A stretch of DNA of 64,000 nucleotides from Glandiceps talaboti (lineage: Eukaryota; Hemichordata; Enteropneusta; Spengelidae). Below, piece after piece: positions 39,800 to 52,570 of the stretch. Position 1 is the stretch's first letter. Each line of letters opens with the position of its first letter. The position numbers and the translations under genes were made by a program. The notes below the pieces were generated by a model. That model was not told the DNA's origin, ran no database searches, and worked only from the letters and a program-made list of their open reading frames with translations. The stretch is taken from the NCBI RefSeq assembly GCF_964340395.1, contig NC_135563.1, positions 13,609,151 to 13,673,150 of the forward strand, written 5' to 3'.

Positions 39800-41517
39800 C
39801 AGTACCGTGACCTGCGGGGGGGGGCAAGGGGGGGGGGGCAGCTGCCCCCCCCCTGAGATTTTGGAAAAAAAGAAAGAAAAAAACCTACTTTTGAATACAT
39901 AGCGATGCTATTAAAATCGTTATTTACGTGAAGATTCCTAGCATGCGCGACTTAAATGGATACTTCACTAAAGTGACTGTACACTGCTGATTCCTGGCTA
40001 ATATGTATCTTATATCGCTATTGATCCCTGGTTTAACTTTGAATAAAAATGAGCCCAGTTAAAAATTGTAACTTTTTGCAGCAAATTAAAAATTCTTTGT
40101 GCGGGAAAGTATTTTCCGCGAGTAACAGTAGTCTTGAAAGTCTCCTTCATTTGAAGATAGCAAGTAGCAATTATAATGTCAGCGAATGAAACTAAAAAAA
40201 AGACGGAAAAAGTCGTTCAACGTGAGGTCGCCTGCTATGCTGCATGCAGTGACTCCGAAGATGCGCTCGATCACATTTACATCTTGTTCCTTATATTAAA
40301 ACATTTCATACTGATAAAACGGCAGATATCTTTTTGGAATATTTGGTAGCCCTGAAAAACTATTAAACTAGGTACGCAGTTTAAGATCCACTATTTGAAG
40401 ATATTTCTTTCAATAATTGTGTTCGACGTTGTCTTTGGTTAAAATGTTGTTTGGTATAATTCTCTCATTGCACACTGACACTAACGTTATTCCGCAATTC
40501 ATTTTGAAGCGACAATTTGCTATGGAAAGAATGGCCTTGAATTTGTAAACAGAGCTGTACCTTCGACATCAAAATCCAAACTTCAATTTCCATTATAATG
40601 ATAATGACAAGGAGAATTCACTGAGTTCACCTTGGGTTCCGACATAAACGAGGCCATAACAGTTTTGAGAGTTGGGTAAAGAAAATGATTATTTTGTTGT
40701 GTTACTTATTTGAGAAAGCACCATCCATTTTTTTGCTTTGAATGTGACATCTTTGCTCTTTTTCGGGATTTTTTGGAACCAAATTAAACTTCAGGAGAAG
40801 TCATTTACCATGTGCACATCCGCATAATATCTTTCAGCTTTGCCACAACAAAATACACTTCCAAATAATATGTAGTGCATAGAATAATTGTTTCAATTCT
40901 GGTATTTTATTATGTCTATGGTTTGACATTTTATGCTTCTAAATGGCCTCCTACACTGTCTTATTTTTTCACCTTTGGAGTTGTCTCCATCCAATGCATC
41001 ACTGTACCATATGATTTTATATCTCCACTGCAGTATAGGTGACAGAAGGGGTGGCTAAAATAATGCTTGAGTTTCAATTGGCGGGGTTTAATATTTTATG
41101 AGAAAAGAGGGTGAGAGGAACTACACCATTTGTTTAACCGTAAATTGTGTACATTTCCTAACTGCAGCTATGCAGACAAATTGCATGAGATAGTATCAAG
41201 ATGACTGAATAAGTTCTATCTAAACTCGACCTGAAATATTTTGCTATCATTATATATGGTTTGTTTTATCCTTGTCAAGCATTGTGAAAAAATGAAATCG
41301 ACCGACTTACCCAATGCGATGGGTTAGGTTACCCGTTGACCAGCATTTTTTATTTTTTCTGACCTTACATATGATATTTAATTGCGTATGCTAAAATATA
41401 TATTATGTAAATTGCATGCAAATTTATGTAAATTAGCATTTTTCTAAATTTTAAATGCAAGGTTGCACCAAGACAAAGTTCTGCCCCCCTTGGCAATTTG
41501 GTCAGGCTACGGCCCTG
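39800..41517. mobile_element. Non-autonomous hAT-like DNA transposon, 1.7 kb
   Basis: The left end reads CAGTACCGTGACCTG and then G-rich sequence into GGCAG. The right end, on the opposite strand, reads CAGGGCCGTAGCCTGACC and also reaches AAGGGGGGCAG. Both resemble the CAGGGGCGTAGCC-type termini of hAT elements. The element is flanked by GACTT at 39795-39799 and again at 41518-41522, a 5 bp target-site duplication as described for the hAT5 clade. No transposase-sized frame is present. Confidence 0.75.
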
Positions 41518-42288
41518 GACTTATAAAATCGTTGTTCATAATGCTATGCTACTATATTGCATCGATCGCGAGCACTGTTCTCTCCAGTGAGACTCTTCTG
41601 TGAATTATCTAATATATATCATGTACCTCTAGCAGTAGAGATATAATATAGGAGGATTTTACTCTGATTGGCGGTACGGCTGTTATTTAGAACTGTATCA
41701 AATTCTTGCAAGCTTATACCCAAGTTCTGACATATACCCTGTCTGAAGGTTGAGGAGCTGCCTCCAATCCCCCCCCCCCCCCCATTTTATTGTGGAAACA
41801 CTAGTACTGTGAAACGCCTATTGACGCTGAAGATCCGTTGCAGGAATATAGGACTACGTAAAGAAACCTTTACAGTTCTTTTCCCAGAAGCGAGCAAGAG
41901 CTATTAAATGGAATATCAAGATCAGTGAGCTTGATCACAAGGTTACATATTAAGATAGACACCAAAAAGATAACACACAAACATCCCTTACACAGTGTCT
42001 GCTCGGTATTTTGCTAATAATAAAAAACACACAACTGCAAATGTGATAAACCTTGTGATAAGTCTCACTGATCTTGACACATCAGTTCATTCACAAACTA
42101 AGACGAGACCTCATGTATCGCCCCATGCAAGGTCCATGTTTGCATAAACACAATTCCTAAGCTTTGAACATCTATGATCAGACTGTTGTTACTGGTAACT
42201 ACAGAATAGATGTATGAGAGAGACAAGTAAACAAGGAATCACGGTTCGAAATCTAGTAAAAATCCAAACTAATACACTTTATGATAAA

Positions 42289-42290
<2 letters not shown>
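41518..42290. other. Intergenic with a short inverted repeat
   Basis: A 31 base arm at 41914-41944 (containing AAGATCAGTGAG and ATCACAAGGTT) pairs with 42049-42079 across about 100 bases. A run of 15 C lies at 41769-41783. No gene is supported. Confidence 0.55.

Positions 42291-42320
<30 letters not shown>
42291..42320. repeat. (AG)n microsatellite
   Basis: Fifteen AG units. Confidence 0.95.
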
Positions 42321-42324
<4 letters not shown>

Positions 42325-42485
42325 CGTGTTTTAATTTTCATCCAGTAGGCATACCATTGAATCTATACCTCCATACTTGCATCAGTTTCTCCCACATGTC
42401 ACATGGCATGCGTAAATTATTTCTATATTTTTGTATTTTGAAATCACCTAACGTGTCCCAAAATTTCATTACCTTATTGCTTACT

Positions 42486-42487
<2 letters not shown>

Positions 42488-42564
<77 letters not shown>

Positions 42565-42565
42565 G
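42488..42565. repeat. (TCTG)n microsatellite
   Basis: About 19 uninterrupted units. Confidence 0.98.
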
Positions 42566-43832
42566 CATACCTGTAAATATTTCATTATAATCAACTTTGT
42601 AACGTTATTTCTGACACCCCTCGAGGCCAAAACAAATACCGCACCTCCGAGAAATTCTTGAGGTAGTGTCTTTTAACTGAAATATAGGTTTTGCCCTTTT
42701 TCAAATGCACACAGATCATGAGCATATGTAACATAGCGTCGTAAACCTGTCTCTTTTATGACACCATCCCCAAGACACACATGCGTCACTGAAGAAAAAT
42801 ACCATTATCTTGTTTGCAAGAGTATGGGAGAGTGACTAACGAAGTGCCATGCAAATCAGGCAGGGTGTTAGTGATTTCAACACTCTTAAACCTGTTTGCA
42901 TCAATTAGCAACATACGTGACATGTAAAAAAAAAAACACACCATAATTTTGTACATATTTTGCAGTCCTTGAAGATTTTTAATGATAGTGATGTTCAAAA
43001 AACATGTGCTTGTTTAGTGTAATGTTGTGAGGGATCTAAACAAATAAGTGAGTTGTTTTGAAAACATGTTTTTAACACACGTTTTGTTGTTTACAACGGA
43101 GGATCAGGGAACAGTAATGCATGAAAGAATCCAAACAAGTGATTACTTCAAGGCTCAAACATCAACAGATCAGCTACAGCTAGCAAGGTTTCCTTTTTAG
43201 TTATTAATGAGAGATCTAAAACTCTATATCTTCAGTACCGTGTCACATGATCTAGGAATATTACAGTAGAGTTACCTTAATGAAAACACTACTTTACCAA
43301 GGGTCTATGCTTTACTTTAATTTCCTCCTCAGGATAAAATCATGATATATTGAAATATGAAAAATTCCCTCTCTTCGTTTAATAAAGGAATCCAGATCTG
43401 TATAATCAAGGTTATAGCCAACATGTGATAATGAGCTACCCCCCCCCCCCACAAAAAAAACATAATAACTTCAAAACAGGAAGGTAATGGGTACAAGAAC
43501 GAAAGTAAAGGGAGTGGAAAGGAATACTGGGTATATAGTGAATGGTAATGGATATATGTCGTCCATTTCATGATGCTGCACATGCCTCACCATGCAGTGC
43601 CATGTGTTTTGAACATACAAAGAGACGGTTGTTCACGTTGCAGCTGAACTAGCTGCAACTGGGATTTTTTTTCATCAAATAACCTAGGATATATTCACTA
43701 AAAATTGGTCAGTTACTTATAAAAGGACGTTAATTGTATCTATTAATTTTAGTGGTCAATATTATTTGTAGGTAGTGTAGTGGCAAGTTTAAATCTTGGG
43801 CAAAAGCTCAGTTTTGAATCAGTCACCATTTT
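42566..43832. other. Intergenic
   Basis: No gene is supported. A partial relative of the TIR element that follows (AGCTGCAACTGGGATTTTTT) starts near 43650. A run of 12 C lies at 43439-43450. Confidence 0.5.
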
Positions 43833-44069
43833 AAAGCTGCAACTGGAGTATCATATTTCGATCAGACAATCACAATATATAATTTCTGAAAATTGTTACA
43901 GTGCTAATATGTACATGTTAATTAGTGGTTCGTATTATCCATAAGCAGTACAGAATTAGAAACAGGTTGGAATCGTGATTGCTGTTGAGGGTGCTGGTTT
44001 TACGAATATAAGTGAGTTATTGTACGTGACAAAACATTTTCAAAAAAAAACAATTCCAGTTGCAGCTTT
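43833..44069. mobile_element. 237 bp TIR element (MITE)
   Basis: Perfect 15 bp inverted ends, AAAGCTGCAACTGGA at 43833-43847 and its complement at 44055-44069. One-ended relatives of the terminus occur near 43650 and 57900. Non-coding. Confidence 0.75.
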
Positions 44070-44339
44070 CAAGTACTACAGGTTTCTGGTCCCATCATTC
44101 TCTTCACTAAGGCTTCAAGAATGACATATGGTCAAAGCTGAGATGGGAACAGAAACCTACCTAGTGTTAATATGGAGGATGCTTGTTTTAATACCTGACC
44201 ATGACCCTTGTTTAAAAACTGTTCCTGTCATTGGTGGTAGTTAAACTAGTCTTTGGTCTATAAAATAAATGATAATTACATAGATACACGTGTCATTCCA
44301 TCATTTCACCATGAACACTTTGCTACAAATGTAATAACA

Positions 44340-44848
44340 TTATGCAAATTTTCGATTTGCCTATCCTCTCTCAGCAGAGGATGTTTTTAGACATGGTATT
44401 CTTATACAAGTGCGTAAATAGTGTAAATAATGTTTATGATAGTCAATATGTTCTAAGTTACGTTTTAAATGTTCCACAGAGGAGAACTAGAAATTTACTT
44501 GTTTTAGACCTGATGTCAGTAGAATTCATGTTTTTAAACACTGTGCCATTCAGAGATGTATGACAACTTATAATGGTCTTTGTTGTAGTATTTTGAATAT
44601 TGACTTTTAACTTGTCTCTGAGAAATTTTAAAAATGCAATTATGCAAGATTGTCATCTCAAGTCCACCTGGCAAGATTGATTTTAATATTTTCCTTTTAA
44701 TGTGTTTTTATGTGCATTTTGTTAGTTTTGACATGTTTTTGTGTTTTGTAGACCTGTCTTTGTCTTGAGTTTTTTTATTTTTTAGGAGCCTGTAAATGGG
44801 ACTCGCCCCGGTTGGTCTTCCATTAAATTAATAAATAAAAATAAATTA
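44340..44848 (+). mobile_element. LINE 3' end
   Basis: The frame 44342-44563 contains DLPILSQQRMFLDMVFLYKC followed by RTRN, the typical C-terminal stretch of CR1/Jockey-type reverse transcriptases. It then stops. A 3' UTR with GACTCGCCCCGGTTGGTC ends in ATTAAATTAATAAATAAAAATAAA. The copy is 5'-truncated and cannot move by itself. Confidence 0.65.
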
Positions 44849-46087
44849 TGTTTTGTTGTTTAGAATAGAATACCCAGGAATCCTGGTCTAGTCTAAGTCC
44901 TGACAAAGTACAGAAGTATAGGAGTTCTAACCTAAACACATGAGTGATGCCATCTCATGGAAGGGATCTTGAAACCATGAAATTGACAGTTCAAAACTAA
45001 GATCAAATGACGTGCTAAATAACTTGTCTATCTCAATCTTTTAGTAAGACCTCAGATCTGTGCTCCAAAGGTTGCCGAACACAAATGAAGAATGACTACT
45101 CCAAGCACAAAGTCAGACTACACACCATTGCTTGCACCTTTGGTTCTATGCTACCTTTGGGCGTCAAGCAGCTAGACGAATGTTATACCGGTATATATGA
45201 AAAACACACAAATGAAATATATCAATTTAAACATTTATTTCCACCCATAGAACATACATTACCATAAATAAATAAATAAATAAATGTCATTTGGAATTTT
45301 CTAAATTCTGCTGACATTTTGTACTCTTCATACATATTTATACTTGCCATAATGCGCCTCAAAAGTAAAAGCAGTTCACTGTGAAGCATATCAACTCTGT
45401 AAATTCTACTCTGTGGTTAAAACCCTTTTTATCGCTACATTCCTCATAACCCAGTTGACTGCCCTCTATGGCGAGACCAAAAACATTATGTCACTGATGG
45501 TATGATAGAAACACCAATTTGTGCAGATATCTAGTGACAATTATCATTGATCATTGAATGAAGACTTTAGATTTAGCCACCTAGGGCGTTTAACCAAAAT
45601 GTTTGAATTCCATGGTCTTGGATTATCACTATGTTAGGAAAAGAGACAGAGGATTATTCTTTTTGTTCAGGACAACCGTTGCCAGGTAACCATTTTTCAC
45701 AACTAAACGTTAATCCTAACCTGACATTGGCCTTTAAGAACAAGCTCTGTCATGTGATCTAGCATTCTTTGACTGTGGCTTACCTCTACAGCAAGCACTA
45801 CTGGTATTTATAACATCAGTAGATGCAGTCATGCTAGGCATTTTTCTCAATCTGATTTACACAGCAAATATACTATTTCCAATCTGTAACTTGAAAAATT
45901 ACTTCAGATTCAGAATTTGAAAGTACCATCACAAACAAAATACTTTTGGCAAAAAACTGTTTGACAGTATTATACCTGCAAACTTTGCTTATGAATTTTT
46001 TGGCCACAAAACATGTAATATAGAATTTGTAAATTGAGGCTATCACCCAAATAGTTCATCTGATCACATTTGTATTTTGTTGAGTGT
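44849..46087. other. Intergenic / presumed 3' UTR of the PEBP gene
   Basis: No coding exon was recognised. The short frame 45085-45267 runs into a TAAA array at about 45265-45284 and is not supported. Confidence 0.5.
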
Positions 46088-48874
46088 CTACTCTTTTTCA
46101 GTCATATAACAGAAACCACCAACTAAAACACCAATGTTGTTCTTTTGGTTGCCAACGAAATTTCCAAGATTGAAAGCAGCACGGCTTGAACAGCTGTACG
46201 ACGGTGTGGCGCCAGTTTGTTCATAGATACGGAACTCATAGTGATGCACCCAACCTGGAGGTGGAGTTGGTTGGTTGTATTTACATCCTGATGAAATACA
46301 AACACAGATACATATTTATGATTAGGATAAGTGTGTCACAGTTTGACTAGAGCCATTCTTATTTTGATTTGTATTCTGATCTGTATATAGTTATGATACC
46401 ATCTACATGTTTTGTTTGTAGTTGTACATGGTCATGCTATAAGTTGATTACACACAATACCAACAATCAAAGCTGAAATAATTAATCCTCTTTCTACCAG
46501 GGAGGTATTTGTTTGTACACCAAAAAAACTATAACTTGGGAAAAAACAGGATTCAATATGCCAAAGGTACAACAATATTTCTACAATAAAGAATTGGATG
46601 AAAAATAGCCTCTACAATAACCTTAAACTATTGTTACATGTATGTAAACAAAAGTAATATTACATGCAGACACTGGGGGCGCTACAACGTCAGGAATGTT
46701 TTTAACCAAAGATACTTGAATACTATCATTCACTCATACTAAAAGTTATGGACAAACATCTTTTCTTCTACATGGTTTATATGTTTGTAGGATTGTCATT
46801 TTGGGGGTCATGAGAAGTTTGTCCATCAGTGAAAGGGGCACAGTCCAGTTACATGTAAAATGTGTATACAATTGATATACTACAGTTTTCTAAAAATGTA
46901 AGGATAAAAGAAAGATACAATACTAACCAACAGTGCCAGATATCTCCTCCCCCTTCTTTAGGTTGGCTCCCTGGAAGTAAAATTTAAGAAAAATTTGCAT
47001 TGAGAGAAAAGTCTATTTTGTCATCCAAATATAGTTTTGGAGTGCCATATCATATATTTGGAATTTGCTGCTAAGAAATATTTTGAATCTGTGAGTAGAA
47101 ATTTCATTACTAAACATATCATACATGTATACCACATTCTGGGCTGAACTGATGAATGATGGGAATGGAAAAGAGAACAGGGAACGTGGTACTTGCATCT
47201 CTGAATACTACACCAACAGCTGCATGTAGTAACATAATTAAGCTTGTTTGTGTTAGGTCCATTTTATGCATAGTAAATATTTATAGTTATCATAATACAA
47301 TCTGTCGCCATATCTTATTATAAAATATATTATTTTTTACCACGATAGCTTACATTTTCCTCTTTTACACAAATAATTGTAGAAATATGACAATTTCCCT
47401 TTAATATCACCAAACATTGAGATGTCTTCATCAATTTAAAGTCACAAAGACCAAACAGCAATGTTTCATCATATATTCAAACAGCATATAATTATAAACA
47501 GAGTGGTCGCTATGTCAATTTTACATTCCACTAATGCACAGCAATGTCTTATGATGCAATATAAACCAACTTTTTAAAATGTTTGAACCAAAACAAAAAA
47601 GATTATCTTTCCTTTGAGGGCACACCAAATGTAAACATTTTACATTTTCAAAATCTAACAAACTTTTGAAAATTTGACCATGCCTTTTAAACATTAAGTT
47701 CATTAAAAAGCTTAGTTCTTTTATGGTGTGTATTGTTTACTTATGTATCAGTGACTACCCCCCCCCCCCCCCCTAGTACTTACACTTACACATACTTGTG
47801 GTATTTTACACTGCAGTGCAATACTACAAACACTACATACATGCAAGTAGATGATATGGAAATTAGGGCATGTTTGTTTGTTCCATGGGAAAGTGCGTAG
47901 TCGCACACCATCAGTTTTCTGGGAATTTGCTGTTTCTGATTATAACAGAACAAAATTCCATTGTGGATACTCAGGACTATTTGCAACTGTACTTGCAGTG
48001 TTTTCTGGAAGTACTCTAGCTGCAATAATTGTGGCGTAGTTAGGTGCGTGTTAAACACTAAAACTTAAAAAGTCACCAAAACAGACGATAAAACCCTCAA
48101 AATCGCAGCAAGACGCTACAATTATTTCAGCTAGAAGTACTAATGCAAATACCCCAAGTACGCCACACTTGTACTTGCACTTCATGGAGGTTGGTGTCAT
48201 ATAACTTTTTCCAAGCTAAAACATTGAACTTACAGGGATATCGGTAACCAACCAATGTAGCCAAGCTGGAACAGGGGCATCTGGATCAGACATTATTAAG
48301 GTATACTTCTTGTCCTGTTAGATACACAACAAAGCAAACATCAAAATCAATACACCAATTTCTTATGACATATCAAAACTCCATCTTCAATATATGGAGA
48401 TATCACTAGGCAGCATGATTGATAGAGATGAATAAGGAAGACATAAAGATATAGAGCTGATAAGTGAGTACATACACAATGTAGATAGATTACTATACAT
48501 ACTATCTCTATGAATTCAAATGACATGTGGACTTCCATAGAGATGAAAGGCCATGTGTGTACAGATGTATATCCAAAATATATCTATCATATGCCAGGCC
48601 TCATATATTTAAACATTACATTGTTTTCAATGGAGAAAGTGTTGATGATGTAGCTGTTTGTATATTACGGTACTGACAGAAATAAACCAAGACTGTTTTA
48701 ACCATTCTTGCAAACCAGAGCTATTATATCTTCCAGTAGGGACCGGTTCGTTAAGAACGGTACCGTAAAACGGTCGTTGTTTGCGACGATGGTTTTAACA
48801 AAAACAAATTTTTGTTTACATTAAAAAACTCACTTTATTTCTATGTTTACCTCCAATATGTGTCATATCAAGGC

Positions 48875-48947
<73 letters not shown>

Positions 48948-49347
48948 CATCTCAAATCATCCCATATCGTAAAAAAATGAAATATTTACATTTTAATACA
49001 GGAGTTTTTAAATATTAAATAATAACGCAATAATCAAACAAAACGACAACACGAACATATGGTTTATGATCTGATGAAATAAAGTTCAAACAACAGCTAT
49101 ATTATATTAAAGGCCGTATATTAAATTATGCAAAAGAGCTGACCTCATCTGCGGATTCCAACTTAATAGTCGGTGCATTGGAATCAAATGATGATAACGG
49201 TATCTTCGTGCCACAGCGATACCCACCAACGGTCAAGCCTGTTGCACACAGTGAATCATTGCATGACGTTGAATGGTCTTTACTTTGAACAACTGCCGAT
49301 AGATAAACTAAACAAATATATGTGACTAAATCAAATGTCAGCATCAT
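46088..49347 (-). CDS. Secreted phosphatidylethanolamine-binding protein (PEBP) family protein
   Basis: Four coding exons on the minus strand, 49347-49144, 48314-48234, 46970-46928 and 46287-46088, join in frame (phases 0, 0, 1) to encode 175 residues. Residues 1-22 are a signal peptide ([20 protein letters not shown]...), followed by a Cys-containing N-terminal segment. The PEBP core is clear: [13 protein letters not shown] carries the DPDAP ligand-pocket motif. [20 protein letters not shown] follows, and then [13 protein letters not shown], matching the family G-x-H-x-Y-x-F-x-x-Y-x-Q motif. Length is close to vertebrate PEBP1 (187). The signal peptide resembles PEBP4-like or parasite secreted PEBPs rather than cytosolic RKIP. 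An ATG 17 codons upstream (49398) is in frame but would bury the signal peptide. The first donor (GAGGTCAGC) is weak; the others are good. The gene is divergent from NRBF2. Ligand and physiological role are unknown. Confidence 0.92.
48877..48945. repeat. (TA)n array in PEBP intron 1
   Basis: About 33 TA units between coding exons 1 and 2 of the PEBP gene. Confidence 0.97.
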
Positions 49348-49992
49348 CGTGGGAACTCCTCGGCGGTACTTGTAGTACGTATATTCACGAAAATACAAGC
49401 TACATAATCATTTCAGGTGTCCCCGATCCACCGTTCCGCACACCAGAAACAGTCGCACGCGCAAATTAATCTCATTGGTTCAGGTGTTTGACATGTGACA
49501 TGTGTGACTGTTTGAACTTTGCACGTCGTCGTCACTGACGTCATTCCTTGAGTACGTGGCGAAATAGCGTCCTCTGTGGTGGTTTACCTCGAGCACTAAC
49601 TATTTCCGTATAAGTATATAATTACATAAATACTGTTGATTATCAATTTATATGATATTTTAAAACATCCATTTGATTATAATAAATTACAACATAGTTT
49701 TTTCGTACAGAATTTGAAAAACATTAGGGTGTAATTATACATTCAGTAGAAAATATTGCCTACACTTGGAGAAAGAGGATTCGCTTTTACGATCCTTTTC
49801 GAACACGGAAGACGTATGAAACATGCCAGCGAACATTGGCTGAAAACATACAACGTGTCACACACTCAACACACAACACAGGGGTGAGGTTTGGTGTTAG
49901 TCATGTTTGAATAGAGGTCATAATTATCATCACACACTACAGCTGGCTACTACTAGTGCTGTTCGTCGCATATGGGAAGCAAAGGACCCATC
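49348..49992. promoter_or_regulatory. Divergent intergenic region between PEBP and NRBF2
   Basis: Only 645 bases separate the start codons of the two oppositely oriented genes, so this must hold both promoters or one bidirectional promoter. A perfect CRE TGACGTCA lies at 49536-49543 within a locally GC-richer patch (49420-49590). No TATA box is obvious. Confidence 0.6.
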
Positions 49993-51489
49993 ATGATGGC
50001 TACAGAAGCTCCGTTGAATTTGGTAGGTAAAGTCACTGACATTTATAATATGTGACAGGTTTTACTTTCGAAAGAGAACAACTACTTTTTTTTCCGGGTT
50101 GGAGATCAAGAATGCTTGATAGCTTCATTTTTTCTGTTAATCAATATTAAATGATCGGGTAATAATTTTCAGCAAGAATTCCCAGTATCAAGATATGCAG
50201 TGTCCGTGAAAATTAATTAAGTGCAAAACGCCCACTAACTAAAAAAGCTTATTGTTAAAGTTCAAACATGTTTACAAAAAATATTTTAAAAATACAGTCA
50301 GTGACCAGTTTTGTATTTTTATCCTTTTGATCATTCAAACGATTATAAAGTATGTCGTTGAACAATGGTCAAATGCTGCCATTGTATACAGGAAGCAAAA
50401 GTATGTGTAATGATTTCCAAAAATAAATATAAATACAAACAAAATATATTTTACAAATTTTTTATCTGGAAGTGTAAGAGACAGCTGCATAGCAGATGGG
50501 GCTTATACAGAGAGTAAAATCACAAGTTATGGGAAAGTGGACCTGTATAGTATGGAACACATTTGTAGCTGTTCAGTGACATTTTATTATTTATTGAACA
50601 GTTACATAAATAGAATAACATAATTATTATAATTTATAATTAGTATTCATACCTCAGGATTTGTCACAGTTGATGCAAATTTGAAATATTCCCGAACCTA
50701 CCCTAAAATAACATAACTTTGGACTTTTATGATCACATGAAAACCGTTAATGTAAAAGGCACTGACGCTCTTATAAAAGATAAGGCAGTGGTGAAATGAG
50801 GAACACATGAATCTACTATTCACTATTGCCATTGTTAACAGGAATATCACACAGTTTGTTTTCTTTGTGAGAATGAAAAGTCACTGTGTGTCAGAGATTG
50901 CAATGGAATATGAATCACATGAAACCATTGTTGTAACTTGTAACTTAATTGTGAGGAACAGGCAGCTGTTACATCATGATTAGAACTATTGGTGTTGAGT
51001 GCACTGGAAAATACTAAAATACTGATATCACAAAAATAAAGTTTTATTGAAAATATTCAGTGGAGTCAGAACTAGGCCGTACATACGTGACAGGAAAGTA
51101 ACTAGTTTGGAGCTAGCACTGAAATTGGTTAGTACCATAAGAACAGTACCAGTAGTTGAGTAATCAACATGTAGCAGTATCAGTAAGCTGTGATACTTCC
51201 ATCTTCACCAGGTCACTGTATCATTGTCATTAGGGGTCATTGTTCATGAATTTAAAAAGTTGTCTCCATGAAGGTGTATATTTTCTACCATAATAGGCTC
51301 ACCAGCAAGACAGGAAGGCTGAAAGATATCTGAATGTCGGCAGGTTCCAAGATGCCATCTCTTGTCATCAGAGAGCTGCAGGTAGGTAGTATTGATAATG
51401 TAATCATGTGACATGAAAGTACAACTACACTAGAAGTGAGCATCAACTGTGACAGTAACTCACACTCTGTGTCTGGTGTACAGTATGCC

Positions 51490-51528
<39 letters not shown>

Positions 51529-52570
51529 AATAATAACATACAATATCCTGTCTCGTACATACTTCACTTGTAGGAGTGGAGAGACCGGGTGAGGGAGACA
51601 GACAGAGACGGAGTTTTCCAAAAATCAAACTTGTGACCAGACTTTGTATATTCTAAACAATTTTAGTAGAAACTGAGTTGTGTGAAACATTAAAAATTTT
51701 GTTACGTGTATTTTTTTTTCAGAATACATACAGGAAGCAATGAAAAAAACTGCAGTAAAACAAGCTCTGTCATCTCTAGAACTACAGTATGAAAGTCACC
51801 TCAAACAACAGAAAATCATTCAGGAAAAAGAGAGAAGACATGAAGTTATTAAAAAGATAAATGCTACCAAACTGGATGAACTCAAAGTGGCCCTGAATGG
51901 ACATAAAAAAGCTGAAGTTGATGATGTTGATGGTAGTAATGGCATAGTAAGTAACGGTGTTGATAATGTGAACAATAACCCAGATCCTATAGTCAGATAC
52001 AGTAAAAGAACCATGGAAACAGACTCCCTACTTCAGTTCCTCAACGGAAATTCCATCCATAATCCTCTGATGGAGGAAAGTACTGCATTCATTTTAGCAT
52101 CAACTAGAGAATTTCAGTCTCCATTCTCTAATATGTGTTCAGTGGCTAGAAGTAATGGTTCCACACCACCAACTGAAATACCAGAACCAGAGAATGAACC
52201 AGCGCTGACAACAAGTGACAGTAAGGTCTTACAAGATAACAAAGATATTATTCAAGAACTTCAAACACAGAATGAATTACTGAAAGATCATATTTTGAAA
52301 TTGACAAAAGCGTGGGAGAGTTGTGAAAAGGAAAATGACGAACTAAGAGAAAGTGTTTATGATTTGAACAGACAATTAGAAGAACTTCGAAGTCATGGAA
52401 TAACAACTCGTCAGACGGATATATCCAATGAACTGAATGCCCCTTTTTCTAACCCAATGACTGGACTAGTTGAACCACCTCCAGATGACTTACCACCTTT
52501 AGCACCGTTGGAACTACCAGATTTCAACTTTGATATCAATAAAGTGGGATCATCACCACCACCAGTTTGA
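49993..52570 (+). CDS. NRBF2: Nuclear receptor-binding factor 2 (autophagy PI3K complex subunit)
   Basis: Three coding exons, 49993-50022, 51297-51381 and 51723-52570, join in frame to encode 320 residues (human 287). NRBF2 binds ATG14 in the PI3KC3-C1 (VPS34) complex and tunes autophagy. The joined N-terminus, MMATEAPLNL then AHQQDRKAERYLNVGRFQDA, aligns with the human MIT domain, which runs on through AAEYIQEAMKKTAV and SLELQYESHLKQQ (about residues 5-90). An acidic, Asn-rich linker follows. A coiled coil lies at about residues 205-265 (DIIQELQTQNELLKDHILKL onward), and the proline-rich tail PPDDLPPLAPLELPDF resembles the human C-terminus. The first donor is TTG|GTAGGT; using GTAAAG four bases later would break the frame. 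Exons 1 and 2 are too short to stand out as open frames. Confidence 0.95.
51488..51540. repeat. (CAA)n-(TAA)n array in NRBF2 intron 2
   Basis: About 13 CAA units passing into four TAA-type units. Minus-strand open frames across it (poly-Leu, poly-Cys) are artefacts. Confidence 0.97.
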
